Assembly (NCBI GenBank): GCA_937868185.1
Contig: CALMMG010000135.1
Location: forward strand, 1-52,513
Origin: an uncultured Pseudomonadota bacterium
GTDB taxonomy: Bacteria; Desulfobacterota; Desulfobulbia; Desulfobulbales; Desulfurivibrionaceae
Direction of reading: 5' to 3'
DNA: 52,513 bases
Below the pieces are notes generated by a model. It saw only the letters and a program-made list of their open reading frames with translations. It had not been told where the DNA came from and searched no databases. Position numbers and translations under genes: made by a program. This document shows, one piece after another, positions 1-9,162 of this stretch; positions within the stretch are counted from its first letter, which is position 1; each line of letters begins with the position of its first letter.

Positions 1-212
1 AGACAAATCAACAGCTCCTCGTCCAGGAAGGGATCCGTCTTTTTACTGGATGGTTACAGAAAATAGCCGCACCCACCTCGCTTGCCGACCTGGGCCTCTC
101 AAAGAAGGATATCCCTGCCCTTGCCGCCAACACCCAAACGCAGGCAAGACTATGGCGCCTTAGCGGGTATCCCCCGGAGATTGTCGAGGCAATTCTTTGG
201 GAATGTCTATGA
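1..212 (+). CDS. Iron-containing alcohol dehydrogenase, C-terminal fragment (5' end outside window)
   Basis: The frame beginning at base 3 is open from the window edge to a TGA at 210-212, giving the last 69 residues of a protein. The text resembles the C-terminal helical domain of group III Fe-dependent alcohol dehydrogenases of the butanol-dehydrogenase/YqhD type: a 'GWLQKIAAPTSLADLGL' stretch, then 'DIPALA' and a final 'YPPEIVEAIL' helix. Such enzymes reduce aldehydes or oxidise alcohols with NAD(P)H in the cytoplasm. The metal and cofactor sites lie in the missing N-terminal part, so substrate and activity cannot be judged. It runs tail-to-tail into the DUF3108 gene and the two coding regions overlap by 53 bases. 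Confidence 0.72.
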   Translation, partial: TNQQLLVQEGIRLFTGWLQKIAAPTSLADLGLSKKDIPALAANTQTQARLWRLSGYPPEIVEAILWECL

Positions 213-1086
213 TGGGGAATTTTCCGGCAGGGCCTGAGTATTCAACCAGCTCCGCCGTCAGGGAGCCAATGACAATCTTCGCCTGAATCTTGGTGGGAAT
301 TCTCCAGACATCATCGGTGAGCCAGACAAGAGGATCCCCCACCTTTTCGTACTGCCCCTTGAATTTCAGATGCGGCTGAACCTTGATGGTATTTTTCTTG
401 CCCAGCACACCTTCCTGCTCTTCCTTTCCCTCCACGGTAACAACCACCTCATGCCGCTTCTTATCGGCAAAGGTGGGGACGATCATCGGCGCCTCCCCGG
501 CAAAGGACAACGCCCGCATGAAGAAGAAAGAGGAAAACTCGTTCTGCATCGGACCCTCAAGCTGATAGATATCTGCAGGCTCATCATTTTTGTGATGGGT
601 CACGCGGAACTTCTCCTGGTCATACAGGGTAAGTTTGCTATTTATCCGGCGTCCCTCCATCTGCAACATTTCATGACGGTTTGGCAAGCGCATCCGCCCC
701 TGCACGATGGTTCGAAAACGATCCTCCACCGGGTAAAATACGTCGAGCAACCCTGCGCTCCTGGCGGTAATTGCAATGACAAATGTTTCCTGGCTGTCGG
801 CAACTTTGCTGACTTGCATGACGAGTTCTCCCGCCTTTATGCCCAACCAACTGACCGTATAACGCAAGGTCTCCCCTCCAGCATAGGCGCTTTGCAACAA
901 TGCCTCATCCGGTCTGGTGCCAGGATGCACCAGACCTGTTAAGCGAGGGGGCGGAACACGCAGAACCAAAAAACCATCGGTATCAAGAAGTTCATCGCCC
1001 CAGATCTGGGAAGGATAAAGCGGACAACATACTATAAAAAAAAGAAGCATCCCTACCCGAAGATTACAGATATTCTTTGTCACCAT
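160..1086 (-). CDS. DUF3108 domain protein, predicted exported
   Basis: The gene encodes a protein of about 308 residues with an N-terminal hydrophobic signal-like segment (residues ~8-25) followed by a beta-rich region typical of DUF3108. Recognisable blocks are 'GETLRYTVSWLGIKAGELVMQV', a central 'DRFRTIV' strand and a C-terminal 'DDVWRIPTKIQAKIVIGSLTAELVEYSG'. DUF3108 proteins are thought to be periplasmic or envelope proteins; no enzymatic role is established. I chose the ATG at 1084-1086 because it places the signal peptide at the N terminus; in-frame starts at 1164 and 1170 would add about 28 residues without signal character. The 3' end overlaps the convergent dehydrogenase by 53 bp. 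Confidence 0.78.
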   Translation of the reverse strand: MVTKNICNLRVGMLLFFIVCCPLYPSQIWGDELLDTDGFLVLRVPPPRLTGLVHPGTRPDEALLQSAYAGGETLRYTVSWLGIKAGELVMQVSKVADSQETFVIAITARSAGLLDVFYPVEDRFRTIVQGRMRLPNRHEMLQMEGRRINSKLTLYDQEKFRVTHHKNDEPADIYQLEGPMQNEFSSFFFMRALSFAGEAPMIVPTFADKKRHEVVVTVEGKEEQEGVLGKKNTIKVQPHLKFKGQYEKVGDPLVWLTDDVWRIPTKIQAKIVIGSLTAELVEYSGPAGKFPIIDIPKELPRQSPGDTR

Positions 1087-1536
1087 TATCCGCACAAAAG
1101 CCTCATCTAAAGAAAATTGCCCGGGAACGCCACCCAAGCCCAGGAATCTATGTCCTCTTTTCATGCCCACAACGCAGATTCATATCTCGCTGCAAGATAA
1201 CAGAGAGGAGATCTTGTCCTTTGCCAACAAAAAACAGTATGTACAATTTAATGCCGTCATGCACTGGGAATACGAATATGCTATGAAAAAAATACGGGGC
1301 AGAATCCAAATCTCCGACAAGACTGGCGCTACTCAGCAACATGATGCGGGAAACAAAATACCATCTGGAGCAGCAAACATAATAACTGGCATCCATGAAC
1401 CTCAGGTATGCCAGCCCTGTTCATGACAACGCAACGCTCAACACTCCAAATTGCAGGCAAAAAAATAGGTGGGCTTCAAAACTGAAGCCCACCTTGAGAT
1501 GAAGGAAAAGAAAAAACGCTCAACACATGTTAAAAA
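1087..1536. other. Intergenic stretch between DUF3108 and zraP-like genes
   Basis: These 450 bases contain short open frames on both strands (for example about 80 codons each near 1148-1426), but none has a convincing ribosome binding site or a recognisable product. The only structured element seen is the strong hairpin terminator of the zraP-like gene at 1459-1493. The promoter of the DUF3108 gene must lie in the left half, but no good -35/-10 pair could be picked by eye. Confidence 0.5.
1459..1493 (-). terminator. Rho-independent terminator of the zraP-like gene
   Basis: A perfect 10-bp stem, GGTGGGCTTC pairing with GAAGCCCACC around a 6-base loop, occupies 1468-1493. On the minus strand it is followed by a U-rich tract, the complement of the A-run at 1459-1465. 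It lies 43 bases past the zraP-like stop codon and is correctly oriented to end that transcript. Confidence 0.88.
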
Positions 1537-1971
1537 CTACCAAGAACGATGATGGGGTCCGTAGCCCATGCCCTGTCCACCACCAGAGCCACCACAAAAA
1601 CCAGGACCGAAACCAGCCTGGACCAAACCTGCATCCTGAGCCTTATTATGTATCTGGGTGCGGAGATCAAATAACTCCTCGGAAAGCCTTGCCGCCTTTT
1701 TCTCGTCCGGCTTTTCCCCGCTCATAACCGCGTCCAGCTCAGTTTTCTTAGAAAACATCTTCTTGCGCAGTTCTGTGGTCTCGTTAAAGAATTTCTCCCT
1801 GGCTTTCAGAGTCTCTTCGCTCATCTGTCCTTGACCTTGCCCCTGGCCACCCATCATTTCCATGCCAGGCCCCATACCTTGAGCACCGCCCCAAGGTTGC
1901 GCTTCGGCAAGCTGATATCCGGCGAGACCAATCGTAGCTATTGCGGCAACTGTAAGTAATATCTTTTTCAT
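1537..1971 (-). CDS. zraP: ZraP/CpxP-like periplasmic zinc-responsive protein
   Basis: The 144-residue product has a clear signal peptide (KK, hydrophobic core, cleavage near 'AEA-QP', residue ~24). A Gly/Met/Gln-rich segment follows at residues 28-49, then a charged helical domain (about 50-115), and a Gly-rich tail with one Cys and a terminal 'HHRSW'. This is the architecture of ZraP/Spy/CpxP periplasmic chaperone-sensors; ZraP binds zinc and damps ZraS signalling in Escherichia coli. The divergent neighbour is a ZraS-like kinase, supporting the assignment. An AGGAGGT ribosome binding site lies 6 bases before the ATG. A sigma-54-like promoter is found at 2044-2060 and a terminator at 1459-1493, so it is probably monocistronic. 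The exact metal specificity is inferred, not seen. Confidence 0.82.
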   Translation of the reverse strand: MKKILLTVAAIATIGLAGYQLAEAQPWGGAQGMGPGMEMMGGQGQGQGQMSEETLKAREKFFNETTELRKKMFSKKTELDAVMSGEKPDEKKAARLSEELFDLRTQIHNKAQDAGLVQAGFGPGFCGGSGGGQGMGYGPHHRSW

Positions 1972-2043
1972 CTTTCTACCTCCTGAACATATGGTGTTGA
2001 ATTAAGTAGGTTGTAATTTTTCCTCTGTGTATTCAGCTCTCAT

Positions 2044-2060
2044 TACAACAATCATGCCAA
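2044..2060 (-). promoter_or_regulatory. Sigma-54-like promoter of zraP-like gene
   Basis: The minus strand reads TTGGCATGATTGTTGTA, which matches the consensus YTGGCACGRNNNTTGCW at 15 of 17 positions. The -24 GG is intact; the -12 GC is GT, a deviation at a normally well conserved base. Transcription would start near 2033, leaving a leader of about 60 bases before the ATG at 1971. Confidence 0.6.
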
Positions 2061-2101
2061 CAACCAGAAAAACCAACAACGTGCTGAATTTACAGATTTT
2101 T

Positions 2102-2196
2102 AAGTAATCAGAAAACCATTGACCAATAAGAAGCTGGGGAAAAAGATGCAAACTGAGTATTTTTTATCCAAACACTATATTTCTAACTGATTACTT
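2102..2196. promoter_or_regulatory. Inverted AAGTAATCAG pair, candidate activator sites
   Basis: AAGTAATCAG occurs at 2102-2111 on the plus strand and exactly inverted at 2187-2196. The pair sits about 70-160 bases upstream of the inferred start for zraP and about 105-200 upstream of the inferred start for the kinase gene, the usual range for NtrC-family enhancer sites. Binding by a ZraR-like activator is an inference from position only. Confidence 0.45.
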
Positions 2197-2274
2197 TTTA
2201 CCCAACCAAAAATCCCCAAGAAATATAACTATGAACTCGCCACAGGAAGACTACATTTCAGGAACGGCCCAGCC

Positions 2275-2291
2275 GAGGAACAATAATTGCT
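2275..2291 (+). promoter_or_regulatory. Sigma-54-like promoter of the histidine kinase gene
   Basis: The sequence GAGGAACAATAATTGCT keeps the diagnostic GG-N10-GC spacing (GG at 2277-2278, GC at 2289-2290) and the TTGCT box, matching 13 of 17 consensus positions. The start would be near 2302, about 66 bases before the ATG at 2368. Confidence 0.5.
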
Positions 2292-2367
2292 TGTGCAACA
2301 TAATCGTGGTTTTATAAAGATGAGCATATTCTCCGTGCTACAAAAATTCCCCCCTGGATAAGGCGTC

Positions 2368-4173
2368 ATGAAAAAGAAGACAAAAATAATTACCGCTCCC
2401 TTTGCCTATGCTTCCCCTTGGATTCTGGCCACTGCCAGCGGCATCCTGATCGCCATTGTTTTTTTCTTTGCGGTCAACAATCTGCAACGGGAAAAAAGGA
2501 TCATGACCGAAAGCCTATTCAATAAGGGGCAGGCCATCATTCGTTTTGTCGGCGCAGGCACTCGGGCCTCAATGATGATGGGCGCCCCCTCCACCCAACA
2601 ATTCCAACATTTGATCGAACAGGCTGCGGGTGAATCGGGTATCCTCTATATCGCTGTTGCCAACAGCAGCGGAAAAATCGTAGCACACAGCACTCCCGGC
2701 CTGGTGGGCACCGACCTCAACCACCCCCTACTTGGGGACACCGATCTTGCTCCCATTGGTAAATACCAGATCATCACTGGCCAGGGAACGAAACAGAAGG
2801 TCTTTGAAATTGTAGCGCCATTCAAACCGTTCATGCGCGGGCGCGGTTATTTTTTCAAGCGACACATGCAGACAATGTCGCAGGCTGAAAAACAGGACAG
2901 GCTCGCCAGGGAAGATGCCGCACCCCCGTCTGCCTGCCAATCTTTCCTAGGCAAGGACACCTGGTTGCCCGGGGACAATCTCTCTATTGTTGTCGGCCTT
3001 GATATGGCGGAACAGGATAAGGTTATCCAGCAAGACCGCTATCACATGTTCTATATGTCCATTGCCATGCTATTGGTGGCGATTGGCGGCTGGATCGCCT
3101 TGCTCACCGCACAAAGCTACCGATCATCCCAAAAAACCCTTATGAACATGCGGGCTTTTACCGACTTGCTCATCTCTCGCCTGCCCGTGGGTATCATTGC
3201 AACCAATGCCGAAGGACATATCCAGACCTTCAACAGCACCGCGGCAAAGTTTACCGGAAAAACCACGGATCAGGCCATTGGCCAACCTCAAACCGCAGTC
3301 TTGCCGTACATTCAGCAACTGATACCCACTGATGAACAAGAAGGGGAGATCATCGACAAAGAAATTCTCTTGCCCCCGGATTCCCCGTCGCCAAATCACC
3401 TGCACATCAGCTCCGTTCCCATCACCGATGGCCACAGCAACACCATCGGCAGGGTCATCCTCATGTACGATGTCTCGGAGATAAAAAAACTCGAAGCCCA
3501 GGTCCGCCGCCATGACCGTCTTGTCGCCCTAGGCAAGATGGCGGCCGGCGTTGCCCACGAGGTGAGAAACCCATTGAGTTCCATCAAAGGGTTCGCCACC
3601 CTGCTTGGTTCACGTTTTCCGGTGGAAAGTGAGGAAGGAGAGGCGGCCAGGTTATTGATCAACGAGGTAGAACGGCTCAACCGCAGCATCACCGAACTGC
3701 TGACTTACGCCCGCCCCCTCCCCTTAGCCATTAACGAGGTTGAGATCGAACCGTTCATTGAGGCCTCTCTCAAGCTTATCCAAAGTGACGCCAAGGAACT
3801 GGGCGTTGCCGTACACCACGAGATCACCCTTGCGCGCAAGCAAGTGCGGTTGGATAAGGACCGGCTCAACCAAGTGCTGCTGAACCTCTATCTCAACAGC
3901 CTACAGGCCATGGAGCACGGAGGCGAACTACAGGTGTCGGTGCATGAGGGGCTTCGATCGGGCACTATTGAAATAGACGTGCGTGACACGGGCGGCGGAA
4001 TCGCCAAAGATATTCTGGAACGGGTCATGGACCCGTATTTTACGACCAAACCGGAAGGTACCGGTCTGGGGCTGGCCATGGTTTATAAAATCATTGACGA
4101 ACATGGGGGCACAATCAGAATCGCAAGCAAAGAAGGGGAAGGTACCACGGTTAGCATCGTCCTCCCGGGATGA
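2368..4173 (+). CDS. ZraS/NtrB-type membrane sensor histidine kinase with PAS domain
   Basis: The 601-residue protein has a first membrane helix at about residues 14-36, a periplasmic sensor region of about 190 residues, a second helix near 229-247, and a PAS-like domain around 265-380. A HisKA dimerisation domain follows with the phospho-acceptor at His397 in 'AHEVRNPLSSIKG', then a HATPase domain ('NQVLLNLYLNSLQAM', 'DTGGGI', 'GTGLGLAMVYKI'). It should autophosphorylate and pass phosphate to an NtrC-type regulator. The divergent zraP-like gene suggests zinc or envelope-stress sensing, as for E. coli ZraS, but this protein is longer because of the PAS domain. No response regulator gene adjoins it: the next gene is convergent murA, whose stop codon is only one base away. 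Confidence 0.88.
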   Translation: MKKKTKIITAPFAYASPWILATASGILIAIVFFFAVNNLQREKRIMTESLFNKGQAIIRFVGAGTRASMMMGAPSTQQFQHLIEQAAGESGILYIAVANSSGKIVAHSTPGLVGTDLNHPLLGDTDLAPIGKYQIITGQGTKQKVFEIVAPFKPFMRGRGYFFKRHMQTMSQAEKQDRLAREDAAPPSACQSFLGKDTWLPGDNLSIVVGLDMAEQDKVIQQDRYHMFYMSIAMLLVAIGGWIALLTAQSYRSSQKTLMNMRAFTDLLISRLPVGIIATNAEGHIQTFNSTAAKFTGKTTDQAIGQPQTAVLPYIQQLIPTDEQEGEIIDKEILLPPDSPSPNHLHISSVPITDGHSNTIGRVILMYDVSEIKKLEAQVRRHDRLVALGKMAAGVAHEVRNPLSSIKGFATLLGSRFPVESEEGEAARLLINEVERLNRSITELLTYARPLPLAINEVEIEPFIEASLKLIQSDAKELGVAVHHEITLARKQVRLDKDRLNQVLLNLYLNSLQAMEHGGELQVSVHEGLRSGTIEIDVRDTGGGIAKDILERVMDPYFTTKPEGTGLGLAMVYKIIDEHGGTIRIASKEGEGTTVSIVLPG

Positions 4174-4174
4174 A

Positions 4175-5431
4175 TCACTCTTTTTCGCGCCTGATTTTGG
4201 CCCCGGCTGCGGAGAGTTTACCCACCAGGTTGTCATAGCCTCGATCCAGATGATAGACTCGGGAGATATGTGTTTCCCCCTCCGCAGCAAGAGCCGCGAT
4301 CACCAAAGAGGCGCTGGCCCGCAAATCCGTAGCCATCACCGGTGCCCCACTCAACCGGCCTAAGCCGGTGACGATGGCGCTGTGACCGTCAACCTTGATG
4401 TCCGCCCCCATGCGGTGCAACTCGGCCACATGCATGAAACGGTTCTCGAAGATGGTCTCGGCAATCACGCTCAAGCCATCGCTCAAGGTCATCAGCGCCA
4501 TGATCTGGGCCTGGAGGTCTGTGGCGAAGCCAGGATAGGGCATGGTCTTAATATCTACGCTTTTAAGAGGCCCTTTGCGGGTAACATGGATGCGGTCCCG
4601 GTCCTCCTCGATCGACAGGCCTGCAGATCGTAATTTTTCCAGCAAGGCTGGCAGATGCTGCGGGTTACACTGCGTCACCGTAGCCTCGCCGCCAACCGCA
4701 CCAACGGCGATGAGATAGGTCCCGGCCTCGATTCGGTCAGGAATAACCTCCTGTTCGGCCCCATGCAGTTTTTTTACCCCCTCAACCACCAAGGTGTCGG
4801 TATCTTTGCCCTTGATCCGCGCCCCCATAGCGGTAAGCAGATCGACAAGATTCCCGATCTCCGGCTCACGGGCTGCGTTCTTGATCACGGTGACGCCCTC
4901 GGCCAGGGTCGCGGCCATGAGGATATTCTCCGTCCCGGTGACTGAAGGGATATCGAAACAGACAGTCCCGCCCTTCAAACGTCCCACCGCCTTGGCCTCG
5001 ACATATCCCTGATTCAATTCGTACTGGGAACCGAGTTTTTCCAGCCCCTGAAGATGAAAATTAATGGGCCGGGCGCCGATGGCACAACCTCCTGGCAAAG
5101 AAACACGGGCTGTACCCATCCGGGCCAAAAGGGGACCCAGAACCAGCACCGAGGCCCGCATGGTTTTTACCAACTCATAGGACGCCTCGCAGCTGATAAT
5201 TGTCCCTGCATCAAGCACCAACACCGTGCCATCTTTCTGCCATTTGACCCCGAAAGACTCCAGCAGGGTGAGAAAGGTTCGAACATCCCGAAGATCCGGG
5301 ACATTGCGCAAAATTATCGGCTCAGCACTCAGCAGACAGGCGGCCATCAGCGGCAGGGCTGCATTTTTAGCGCCGCTCACGGCAATCTCACCATGCAGAG
5401 GATATCCACCTTCAATAACGATCTTATCCAT
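4175..5431 (-). CDS. murA: UDP-N-acetylglucosamine 1-carboxyvinyltransferase
   Basis: This 418-residue cytoplasmic enzyme transfers enolpyruvate from PEP to UDP-GlcNAc, the first committed step of peptidoglycan synthesis. The sequence has the expected N-terminal 'GAKNAALP' with the active-site Lys22/Asn23. It also has the catalytic loop 'GGCAIGARP' with Cys116, the residue alkylated by fosfomycin, and the C-terminal '[15 protein letters not shown]' arginine motif. Length is normal for the family. It is the last gene of the minus-strand run rho-rpmE-prfA-prmC-murA and starts 50 bases after prmC. Its stop lies one base from the stop of the convergent histidine kinase, so antisense read-through into either gene is possible; no terminator hairpin was seen between them. 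Confidence 0.97.
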   Translation of the reverse strand: MDKIVIEGGYPLHGEIAVSGAKNAALPLMAACLLSAEPIILRNVPDLRDVRTFLTLLESFGVKWQKDGTVLVLDAGTIISCEASYELVKTMRASVLVLGPLLARMGTARVSLPGGCAIGARPINFHLQGLEKLGSQYELNQGYVEAKAVGRLKGGTVCFDIPSVTGTENILMAATLAEGVTVIKNAAREPEIGNLVDLLTAMGARIKGKDTDTLVVEGVKKLHGAEQEVIPDRIEAGTYLIAVGAVGGEATVTQCNPQHLPALLEKLRSAGLSIEEDRDRIHVTRKGPLKSVDIKTMPYPGFATDLQAQIMALMTLSDGLSVIAETIFENRFMHVAELHRMGADIKVDGHSAIVTGLGRLSGAPVMATDLRASASLVIAALAAEGETHISRVYHLDRGYDNLVGKLSAAGAKIRREKE

Positions 5432-5481
5432 GAAGTTCTCTCTTAATATATAAAAAATCGCGAAAAGGGCGACGATACAAA

Positions 5482-6336
5482 TCAGCAGCGACGGGCCTGG
5501 AAAATACGCGCCAAACCAGCCAGATCAAAATGGACCTGCAACCTATCATATTCGGGAAAAGAAGAAAAGATTTTCAACACAGACTCCTGCTGATCCGCAC
5601 CGATCTCCATAAAAAACCAGCCGCCGGTCAACAACACCGGGTGAACCTGTGTCGCCAAAGCGCGAATATCGGCAAGGCCATCAGCGCCTCCGCTCAGGGC
5701 ACCATGCGGCTCGAAGGTCACTTCCGGCTGCAAGGTGGCCATTGCCGCTGCATCTATGTAGGGTGGATTAGAGACAACCAGGGCAAACCTGGGTTCCTGC
5801 CGAATGGCCGTCAACCAGTTCCCGTTCAGTAGAAAAACTCTTGGTTGGACCTGATGCAACCGGATATTTTCTTTGGCAACTCTGAGCGCGGGCAGGGAAA
5901 GGTCTACCCCGAAAACTTGGCGATCGTCGAGTTCTCGGGCCAGGACCACGGTGATTGCCCCACTCCCAACCCCCAGATCCAGAACCGGACCAGATGGCAG
6001 CCCGATTTGACGCACAGTATCAAAAATTTTCTCGAGCAATTCTTCGGTTTCGGGCCGTGGAATGAGAACATTGCGGGAAACATTGAAGGGCAATGACCAG
6101 AATTCCTGCTCACCAATGATATAGGCCAATGGTTCCCGGAGAAGGCGTCGAACAAGAAGCTTATTGTATAAAAAAAGCTGCGAGGAAGGGACTTCCTGCT
6201 CCATGGCAAGAAAAAATTGACTCCTGGAATAGCTCAGGACATGCCCCAGCAAAAGAGCTGCATCGATTTCCGGATCAGCAACGCCCGCATCGGTAAGGCG
6301 GCGGACGCTCTCAAGATAAAGCTGTTTGAGAATCAT
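5482..6336 (-). CDS. prmC: Peptide chain release factor N5-glutamine methyltransferase
   Basis: The product (284 residues, also called HemK) methylates the glutamine of the GGQ motif in RF1 and RF2, raising termination efficiency. It shows the N-terminal helical substrate-binding domain, the SAM-binding loop 'DLGVGSGAI' beginning at residue 120 and the catalytic 'NPPY' at residues 190-193. The gene directly follows prfA, which encodes its substrate RF1, with a 53-base gap; this pairing is conserved across bacteria. Size and motifs are all as expected. Confidence 0.96.
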   Translation of the reverse strand: MILKQLYLESVRRLTDAGVADPEIDAALLLGHVLSYSRSQFFLAMEQEVPSSQLFLYNKLLVRRLLREPLAYIIGEQEFWSLPFNVSRNVLIPRPETEELLEKIFDTVRQIGLPSGPVLDLGVGSGAITVVLARELDDRQVFGVDLSLPALRVAKENIRLHQVQPRVFLLNGNWLTAIRQEPRFALVVSNPPYIDAAAMATLQPEVTFEPHGALSGGADGLADIRALATQVHPVLLTGGWFFMEIGADQQESVLKIFSSFPEYDRLQVHFDLAGLARIFQARRC

Positions 6337-6389
6337 AGGAAGTCATCCGTACCGAAGAAAAACTGAAAGCCTCATCCAAGGGACGCGAT

Positions 6390-7454
6390 TTATTGCATAA
6401 TCTGCAGGGCTTCTGTTTGAAAATGAACAGTGAGGGGGTCGATGATATCGTCAAGTTTCCCCATCAGAATATCATCAAGCTGGTACAGAGTGAGATTGAT
6501 CCGGTGATCGCTGACCCGGCCCTGGGGGAAATTATAGGTCCGGATGCGTTCGCTCCGGTCACCGCTGCCCACTTGGCTCTTTCGGTCTGCCGACATCTTC
6601 TCGTCCTGTTCGCGCTGCATCTTGTCGAGAAGCCGGGCCCGAAGAACCTGCAAAGCCTTAGCCTTGTTTTTGTGCTGGGATTTTTCATCCTGACAGGTCA
6701 CCACCAACCCGGTGGGTAGGTGGGTAACCCGAACCGCTGAATCGGTGGTATTAACGCTCTGCCCGCCTGAGCCGGTGGAACGGTAGACATCGAACCGCAG
6801 TTCATTGGGGCTGATATCAAGCTCAACCTCTTCCGCCTCGGGCATAACCGCCACGGTCACGGCAGAGGTATGAATACGGCCTTGCGTTTCCGTGTCGGGA
6901 ACACGCTGCACCCGATGGGCTCCAGACTCATATTTTAATCTACTGTAAACATGATCGCCGCTGATCAGGGCGATGATTTCCTTAAATCCCCCGATGCCGG
7001 TGGGATTGCTGGTCATCACCTCAACCTTCCAACCCTGCTGCTCGGCATACCTGCTGTACATCCTAAAAAGATCGCTAACAAACAGGGCTGCCTCGTCTCC
7101 GCCGGTGCCGGCCCTGATCTCAAGAAGGGTATTCTTCTCATCATTGGGATCCTTGGGAAGTAGGGCAACCCGAAGCGCCTTGATCAATTCATCCTGACGG
7201 ATTTCAAGCTCGACAAGATCAGCCCGGACAAGCTCTCGAATCTCGCTATCTTCTTCCTGCAGCAGAAGACGATTCGCGGCGATTTCCTTAGTCACCTTCT
7301 TGTAATTGTTGTACAGATCATCAAGTTTTGCCAGATGGGCGTGTTCTTTGGCCACCCGGCGAAATTCGGCCTGATCACTTGCCAATTGCGGCTCTGAAAG
7401 TCTGGCCTCAAGAGCAAGCTTGCGTTCTGCAACATTTTCAAGTTGAGCAAACAT
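6390..7454 (-). CDS. prfA: Peptide chain release factor 1 (RF1)
   Basis: The 354-residue protein ends translation at UAA and UAG. Residues 230-232 form the GGQ catalytic motif in '[15 protein letters not shown]'. The stop-codon recognition tripeptide is of the RF1 PxT type, here Pro186-Asp187-Thr188, where E. coli has PAT. Presence of the PxT rather than the SPF motif separates it from RF2. The next gene, prmC, encodes the enzyme that methylates its GGQ glutamine. Because RF1 does not read UGA, it should not compete with selenocysteine insertion at the UGA codon of the SelW-like gene in this window; RF2 would. Confidence 0.97.
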   Translation of the reverse strand: MFAQLENVAERKLALEARLSEPQLASDQAEFRRVAKEHAHLAKLDDLYNNYKKVTKEIAANRLLLQEEDSEIRELVRADLVELEIRQDELIKALRVALLPKDPNDEKNTLLEIRAGTGGDEAALFVSDLFRMYSRYAEQQGWKVEVMTSNPTGIGGFKEIIALISGDHVYSRLKYESGAHRVQRVPDTETQGRIHTSAVTVAVMPEAEEVELDISPNELRFDVYRSTGSGGQSVNTTDSAVRVTHLPTGLVVTCQDEKSQHKNKAKALQVLRARLLDKMQREQDEKMSADRKSQVGSGDRSERIRTYNFPQGRVSDHRINLTLYQLDDILMGKLDDIIDPLTVHFQTEALQIMQ

Positions 7455-7547
7455 GGTTATCTCGTCAAAAAAAAGAACGCCCCTGAGCCATCTCCCCTAA
7501 CAGGAACGGTCCAAAGGCGTTATGAGCACAGAAAAAGTTGTGTTTTC

Positions 7548-7760
7548 TTATTCGGCTGCTTGCTGCTTTGCATATTTCTTATTGAACTTCTCAATCCGGC
7601 CAGCAGAGTCAATCAGCTTCTGCTTACCGGTAAAAAACGGATGACAGGCTGAACAGATTTCCACTTTTATTGCAGAAAGAACCGAACCAAGTTCAACCGT
7701 ATTGCCACAGGCACATACGGCATCAATTTTATTATATTCGGGATGCACACCTTCTTTCAT
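7548..7760 (-). CDS. rpmE: 50S ribosomal protein L31, zinc-binding type
   Basis: The 70-residue protein begins 'MKEGVHPEY' and has the family motif '[13 protein letters not shown]'. Four cysteines, Cys16, Cys18, Cys36 and Cys39, form the zinc ribbon of the C+ form of L31; the C- paralogue that replaces it under zinc starvation lacks them. It lies between rho and prfA on the same strand, with gaps of 142 and 93 bases, in the arrangement usual for this operon. No Zur-like operator was identified by eye in the 142-base gap upstream. Confidence 0.96.
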   Translation of the reverse strand: MKEGVHPEYNKIDAVCACGNTVELGSVLSAIKVEICSACHPFFTGKQKLIDSAGRIEKFNKKYAKQQAAE

Positions 7761-7902
7761 GGACAGAACCCTCCATTAAATTAACAAAAAAATCCATTCT
7801 ACACAGCCCAGAAGGGCACATTTTTCTATCGAACTACCAAAAACAGTGCAATATATCTTTATCTTCTTTATTTTGCAAGTCAGAATTGCGGACCGTCAAA
7901 AA

Positions 7903-9162
7903 TCACCCGCCTTTCATGGATTCAAAAAATTCGGCGTTAGACCGAGTTCCTTTCATCTTGTCCCGGAAAAACTCCATGGCATCAATTGGGTTCATGGAAC
8001 CCAAGAGTTTTCGCAAAATCCAAACCTTGTTCAATTCTTCCGGCGTGAGTAGCAGCTCTTCCTTCCGGGTTCCGGAGCGGGCCATGTCGATGGCAGGAAA
8101 AATTCTCCGATCGGCAATCTTCCGGTCGAGCACAAGCTCCATGTTACCGGTACCTTTGAACTCCTCAAAAATAACTTCATCCATCCGGCTACCAGTTTCG
8201 ATCAGGGCCGAGGCAAGAATGGTCAGACTGCCGCCCTCTTCGATGTTCCGCGCCGCGCCAAAAAACCGCTTCGGACGGTGCAGGGCGTTGGAATCGACAC
8301 CACCGGAAAGAATCTTTCCGCTTGGCGGCACCACCGTGTTGTAAGCCCTGGCCAGACGAGTAATACTGTCGAGCAGGATTACCACATCTTTTTTATGCTC
8401 CACCAGACGACGGGCCTTATCGAGCACCATCTCGGCCACCTGGATATGACGCTGGGGTGGCTCATCAAAGGTGGAACTGATCACCTCGGCATCGACGCCC
8501 CTGGCCATGTCGGTAACTTCTTCGGGCCGTTCGTCGATGAGCAAAACAATGAGAATAATCTCTTTATGGTTTTTGGTGATGCTGTTGGCTATATCCTTAA
8601 TCAACACGGTCTTGCCGGTTCTGGGTGGGGCAACGATCAAGCCCCGCTGCCCCTTGCCGATGGGCGACATGATATCCATGATCCGCATGGAGTAATTGTC
8701 CGGCTCCCGCTCAAGCTTGATACGCTCCTGGGGGTGCAACGGAGTAAGGTTAGAAAACAGCGTTTTATCCCGGGCCTTTTCCGGCGGGTCAAAATTGACG
8801 CTGTCAACCTTGAGCAGGGCAAAATAGCGCTCGCCTTCCTTGGGAGTACGGACCGGTCCCTCAATGGTATCGCCGGTGCGAAGATTAAGCCGCCGAATCT
8901 GGGAAGGTGAGACATAAATGTCATCGGGGCCGGGCAGATAATTGTAATACGGTGCCCGCAGAAAACCAAACCCATCGGGTAGAACCTCAAGCACTCCGCT
9001 GCCCCAGTTTTCGCCGTTTTTCTCGGTCTGCCCACCAGCGGCCTGCAGGATAGCAAAAATCATCTCCTGCTTGCGCATGGCGCTGTATTCTTCGATACGG
9101 TAATCCTTGGCGAGCTTGGTCAGCTCGGTGATTTTCATCAATTTAAGTTCAGATAAGTTCAT
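7903..9162 (-). CDS. rho: Transcription termination factor Rho
   Basis: The 419-residue product is an RNA-dependent hexameric ATPase that ends transcription at Rho-dependent sites. It carries the N-terminal helical segment '[17 protein letters not shown]', the cold-shock-like RNA-binding fold ('[13 protein letters not shown]'), the Walker A motif '[12 protein letters not shown]' (residues about 174-185) and the Walker B/Q-loop '[16 protein letters not shown]'. Its length equals that of E. coli Rho, so there is no inserted domain of the actinobacterial type. It heads the minus-strand run and is divergent from the sigma-factor gene across a 616-base gap. A purine-rich GAGAAAGGG stretch precedes the ATG. 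Confidence 0.97.
   Translation of the reverse strand: MNLSELKLMKITELTKLAKDYRIEEYSAMRKQEMIFAILQAAGGQTEKNGENWGSGVLEVLPDGFGFLRAPYYNYLPGPDDIYVSPSQIRRLNLRTGDTIEGPVRTPKEGERYFALLKVDSVNFDPPEKARDKTLFSNLTPLHPQERIKLEREPDNYSMRIMDIMSPIGKGQRGLIVAPPRTGKTVLIKDIANSITKNHKEIILIVLLIDERPEEVTDMARGVDAEVISSTFDEPPQRHIQVAEMVLDKARRLVEHKKDVVILLDSITRLARAYNTVVPPSGKILSGGVDSNALHRPKRFFGAARNIEEGGSLTILASALIETGSRMDEVIFEEFKGTGNMELVLDRKIADRRIFPAIDMARSGTRKEELLLTPEELNKVWILRKLLGSMNPIDAMEFFRDKMKGTRSNAEFFESMKGG

Larger units (their letters stand above)
1972..2367. other. Shared divergent control region of zraP-like and kinase genes
   Basis: These 396 AT-rich bases separate two divergently transcribed genes. They hold a sigma-54-like promoter on each strand (2044-2060 minus, 2275-2291 plus) and, between them, two oppositely oriented copies of AAGTAATCAG at 2102-2111 and 2187-2196. 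No gene was seen inside. Confidence 0.65.

Noticed and set aside
1163-1426. Possible small gene on plus strand (87 codons)
   Set aside because: There is no ribosome binding site and no recognisable sequence; another frame of equal length opposes it.
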